Part shown: piece by piece, positions 4,364 to 6,102 of the stretch
Numbering within the stretch: position 1 is the stretch's first letter
How the letters are laid out: the number at the start of each line of letters is the position of its first letter
NCBI GenBank assembly: GCA_002423325.1
Contig: DIVQ01000196.1
Coordinates: forward strand, 1 to 6,102
From: Anaerolineales bacterium UBA6128
Lineage (GTDB): Bacteria > Chloroflexota > Anaerolineae > UBA1429
DNA length: 6,102 nucleotides
Reading direction: 5' to 3'
The notes under the pieces: generated by a model
What the model saw: the letters and a program-made list of their open reading frames with translations, nothing else
What the model was told of the DNA's origin: nothing
Database searches by the model: none
Position numbers and translations under genes: made by a program

Positions 4364-5404
4364 TCAGCGGCGGGCGCTCAGGCGACCCACTAGAAAGGCC
4401 AATACCGCGACGACCAGGGCCGCAAGCCAGGCCAGTGGCTGCACGGCCAACGCGGCCGCAGTGCACCTGCTCGTGGCGGGCGCCGGGTATGGCGCGAGCG
4501 TCGCCACCGGCGCGCAGGGCGCGCACGTTGGACAGGGCGGCAGGGTTGCCGTGGCCGTCGGCGGCCGCAAAGTAGGCGTCGCGGTCGGCGGGACGGCCGT
4601 GTTGGTCGGCAGGGCCGTCGCGGTGGGCAACGGCGTCTCCGTCGGCTCTGGTGTCTGCGTCGGCGTGTTGGTCGGCCGACGCGTCGCCGTGGGCGGCAGG
4701 GCCACGACCACCAGGCTGGCATCATCGATGTAGACGTTGTTGTCCTGGCTGGCATAGTCCGGGTGGCTATAGACAAAAGCGGTCACCGTGGAGTCAGTGG
4801 CCACCGCCTCGACCTCAAAGTGGTGCCAGGCGTCGTAGGCGTTCTGCTCGGGCGACCAGACGATCTCTTCCGCGAAGGCGTCGGCAGGGCCCCCGTTGGG
4901 GTCGATGCCAATGCGCACGTGCATGGGCGATGGATCGCCAGAGGTGGCGCCGCCGCAATTGCCCTTTTCCTCGCGGTCGCAGGACCAGGTCAGCACCCAC
5001 AGCTCAAACTTGAGCCTGGCTCCCACTGGCACATTGGACACCTGCTGCCATACGCCGGCCTGAAAACTGCCAAAGCTGTGGAACCACTGCTGCGACAGGT
5101 CGCCATTGCGCACGCGGTTGCCCGGAACGTCGGCGCGCGTCGCCCCCTTGTACTCTGGCGCCAGGCGCAGGCCCTTGTCCCGCTCGTACTGCGGGCCTTC
5201 CACGAACCAGGCGCTCCACGGCGCGGCTAGGAAGCAGTTCTCCTTGCCGGGGATCGACTGCACGTGCGGCAGCTCGAAGCCTGGGTTCTGCAGCAGTTGG
5301 GGGCCTTGTGCTCCCGCACCCAGGGGTGCCACAAGACCAGCCAATAGCAGTGCGGTGCTCAGAACGGCGGCGAGCCGACGTAGATCCCACTTGCGCAACA
5401 GCAT
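4364..5404 (-). CDS. Secreted surface protein: galactose-binding-like domain, TP-rich stalk, C-terminal membrane anchor
   Basis: This is a 346-residue exported protein that probably displays a carbohydrate-binding-type domain on the cell surface. Residues 1-32 form a Sec signal (MLLRKWDLRR, long hydrophobic core, AGA site). A beta-sandwich domain follows (about 35-235). It opens with LLQNPGFELP (37-46) and closes with NNVYIDDASLVVV (222-234), the usual opening and closing motifs of CBM4/9- and galactose-binding-like folds. Cys57, Cys142 and Cys150 could form a disulfide. Residues 238-290 are a Thr/Pro stalk, then CPTCAPC (291-297), a linker, and a membrane helix (about 316-340) ending in RLSARR. 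No LPxTG sorting motif is seen, so a stop-transfer tail anchor is likely. The ATG at 5404 has GAGGAG five bases upstream and a promoter at 5442-5470. The ligand is not predictable. It follows the ABC exporter gene on the same strand, 94 bases away. Confidence 0.82.
   Translation of the reverse strand: MLLRKWDLRRLAAVLSTALLLAGLVAPLGAGAQGPQLLQNPGFELPHVQSIPGKENCFLAAPWSAWFVEGPQYERDKGLRLAPEYKGATRADVPGNRVRNGDLSQQWFHSFGSFQAGVWQQVSNVPVGARLKFELWVLTWSCDREEKGNCGGATSGDPSPMHVRIGIDPNGGPADAFAEEIVWSPEQNAYDAWHHFEVEAVATDSTVTAFVYSHPDYASQDNNVYIDDASLVVVALPPTATRRPTNTPTQTPEPTETPLPTATALPTNTAVPPTATPTLRPPTATATLPPCPTCAPCAPVATLAPYPAPATSRCTAAALAVQPLAWLAALVVAVLAFLVGRLSARR
4535..4693 (-). repeat. Low-complexity Thr/Pro stalk-coding repeat
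   Basis: Degenerate in-frame repeats of short units such as PTNTPT, PTAT and PPTATPT encode residues 238-290 of the surface protein. On the plus strand they appear as recurrent GTCGGC and GTCGC words. Such stalks are typical of Chloroflexota envelope proteins, vary in copy number between strains, and often carry glycans in other bacteria (inference here). Confidence 0.7.
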
Positions 5405-5441
5405 ATACTCTCCTCAACCAAGATGACGCAGAGCACGCGAA

Positions 5442-5470
5442 AGCCTACTCGATCTGCGGCGTTCTGTCAA
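5442..5470 (-). promoter_or_regulatory. Predicted promoter of the surface-protein gene
   Basis: On the minus strand there is a perfect TTGACA (5465-5470), a 17-bp spacer, and TAGGCT (5442-5447; three of six consensus positions). Transcription from about 5435 gives a leader near 31 bases with GAGGAG before the ATG at 5404. It lies in the short gap after the exporter gene, so the surface protein can be expressed independently of it. Confidence 0.5.
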
Positions 5471-5498
5471 CGCAGCGCACGGTCGGGCGGGCCGGCCT

Positions 5499-6102
5499 CT
5501 AGATAGGCTCCTCGCCCTGCGCGGGCGGGATGACAGCCATTGTGTCGGCCTCGCCGCGCTTGAACTGCGTCTCGTACAACTGCGCGTACAGGCCGCCCTG
5601 GGCCACCAGCTCCTGGTGTGTGCCACGTTCGACGATCTTACCGCGGTCAAGCACGAGGATGAGGTCGGCGGCCAGGATGGTGCTCAGGCGATGGGCAATG
5701 ACGATGCTCGAGCGCCCAGCCATGACCCGCTTCAGCGCATCCTGGATCAGGGCTTCGGATTCGCTGTCCAGCGACGACGTGGCCTCATCGAGCACGAGGA
5801 TACGCGGGTCCTTGAGGATCACGCGCGCCAGGGCGAGGCGCTGTCTCTCGCCACCGCTCAGGCGATAGCCCCGCTCGCCGACAATGGTATCGTAGCCGCG
5901 CGGCAGCTCGTGAATGAACTGGTGGATGTTGGCCGCCTGGGCGGCAGCCTCCAGCTCTTCCTGTGTCGCATGCAGGCGCGCGTATTGCAGGTTGGTGCGG
6001 ATACTATCGTGGAAGAGGTAGACCTCCTGCGTAACCATGCCCACCTGTGCGCTGAGCGACTCGAGCGTCACATCGCGCAGGTCATGGCCATCCAGGAGGA
6101 TG
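5499..6102 (-). CDS. ABC exporter, C-terminal ATP-binding domain (partial, 5' end outside window)
   Basis: This is the last 200 or so residues of an ATP-binding cassette protein of the exporter type (ABCB / MsbA-like, transmembrane and nucleotide-binding domains in one chain). It would pump a lipid, drug or peptide out of the cell. Visible in order: ILLDGHDLRDVTLESL at the edge, the Q-loop VTQEVYLFHDSI, the ABC signature LSGGERQR (about 5838-5861), Walker B ILVLDEATSSLD (about 5766-5801), and the switch His in IVIAHRLST (about 5691-5693). The core ATPase residues in view are intact. Walker A and the membrane domain lie beyond 6102. The frame stays open to the edge, so the apparent GTG start at 6071 is internal. 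The C-terminal tail (about 20 residues after ETQFKRGEAD) is short and unremarkable. Many such exporters are half-transporters encoded in pairs; a partner could be just outside. The substrate is unknown. Confidence 0.95.
   Translation of the reverse strand, partial: ILLDGHDLRDVTLESLSAQVGMVTQEVYLFHDSIRTNLQYARLHATQEELEAAAQAANIHQFIHELPRGYDTIVGERGYRLSGGERQRLALARVILKDPRILVLDEATSSLDSESEALIQDALKRVMAGRSSIVIAHRLSTILAADLILVLDRGKIVERGTHQELVAQGGLYAQLYETQFKRGEADTMAVIPPAQGEEPI

Noticed and set aside
4191..4733. Plus-strand open frame rich in VAVG / VGRRVAVG repeats
   Set aside because: It is the complement of the Thr/Pro stalk-coding repeat of the minus-strand surface protein; the repeats follow from that low complexity.

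Overview
The window is GC-rich, tightly packed bacterial DNA. It most likely comes from a Chloroflexota (Anaerolineae-like) genome. The clues are proline/threonine linkers of the TPT / PTATPRPT type behind secretion signals in two envelope proteins, a CPTCAPC cysteine cluster, a DUF5946-type protein, and an orphan family-1 solute-binding lipoprotein. This assignment is inferred from protein style; there is no rRNA or marker gene to confirm it.

Layout: (1) 1-344 has no supportable gene. On the minus strand it holds a terminator for the gene to its right, followed by a separate promoter and a structured leader that fire leftward out of the window. (2) 345-1808 (-) is a sugar-type ABC transporter solute-binding lipoprotein. 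Its promoter (1859-1887) and an operator-like inverted repeat (1833-1849) lie in the divergent intergenic region. (3) 2059-3566 (+) is a three-gene operon: a short metallo-beta-lactamase-fold hydrolase, a DUF5946-like cysteine-rich protein, and a small lipoprotein that starts inside the stop codon of the gene before it (ATGA). (4) 3639-4283 (-) is a phosphoribosyltransferase, convergent with that operon. (5) 4364-5404 (-) is a secreted, membrane-tethered surface protein with a galactose-binding-like (carbohydrate-binding) domain, a TP-rich stalk and a C-terminal membrane anchor, read from its own promoter. (6) 5499-6102 (-) is the C-terminal nucleotide-binding domain of an ABC exporter, cut by the window edge.

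Four perfect TTGACA -35 boxes were found by eye. All lie in gene-free or intergenic DNA, and each has a plausible -10 element 16-17 bp downstream, so they make a consistent set of housekeeping-type promoters. Functionally the window is a patchwork of envelope and uptake genes (solute binding, surface carbohydrate binding, export) and small metabolic genes. No CRISPR array, mobile element, tRNA or rRNA was seen. The most interesting material is the MBL / DUF5946 / lipoprotein operon, the operator-like palindrome ahead of the solute-binding gene, and the alternating ACCAC/GTGGT blocks in the leftward leader.
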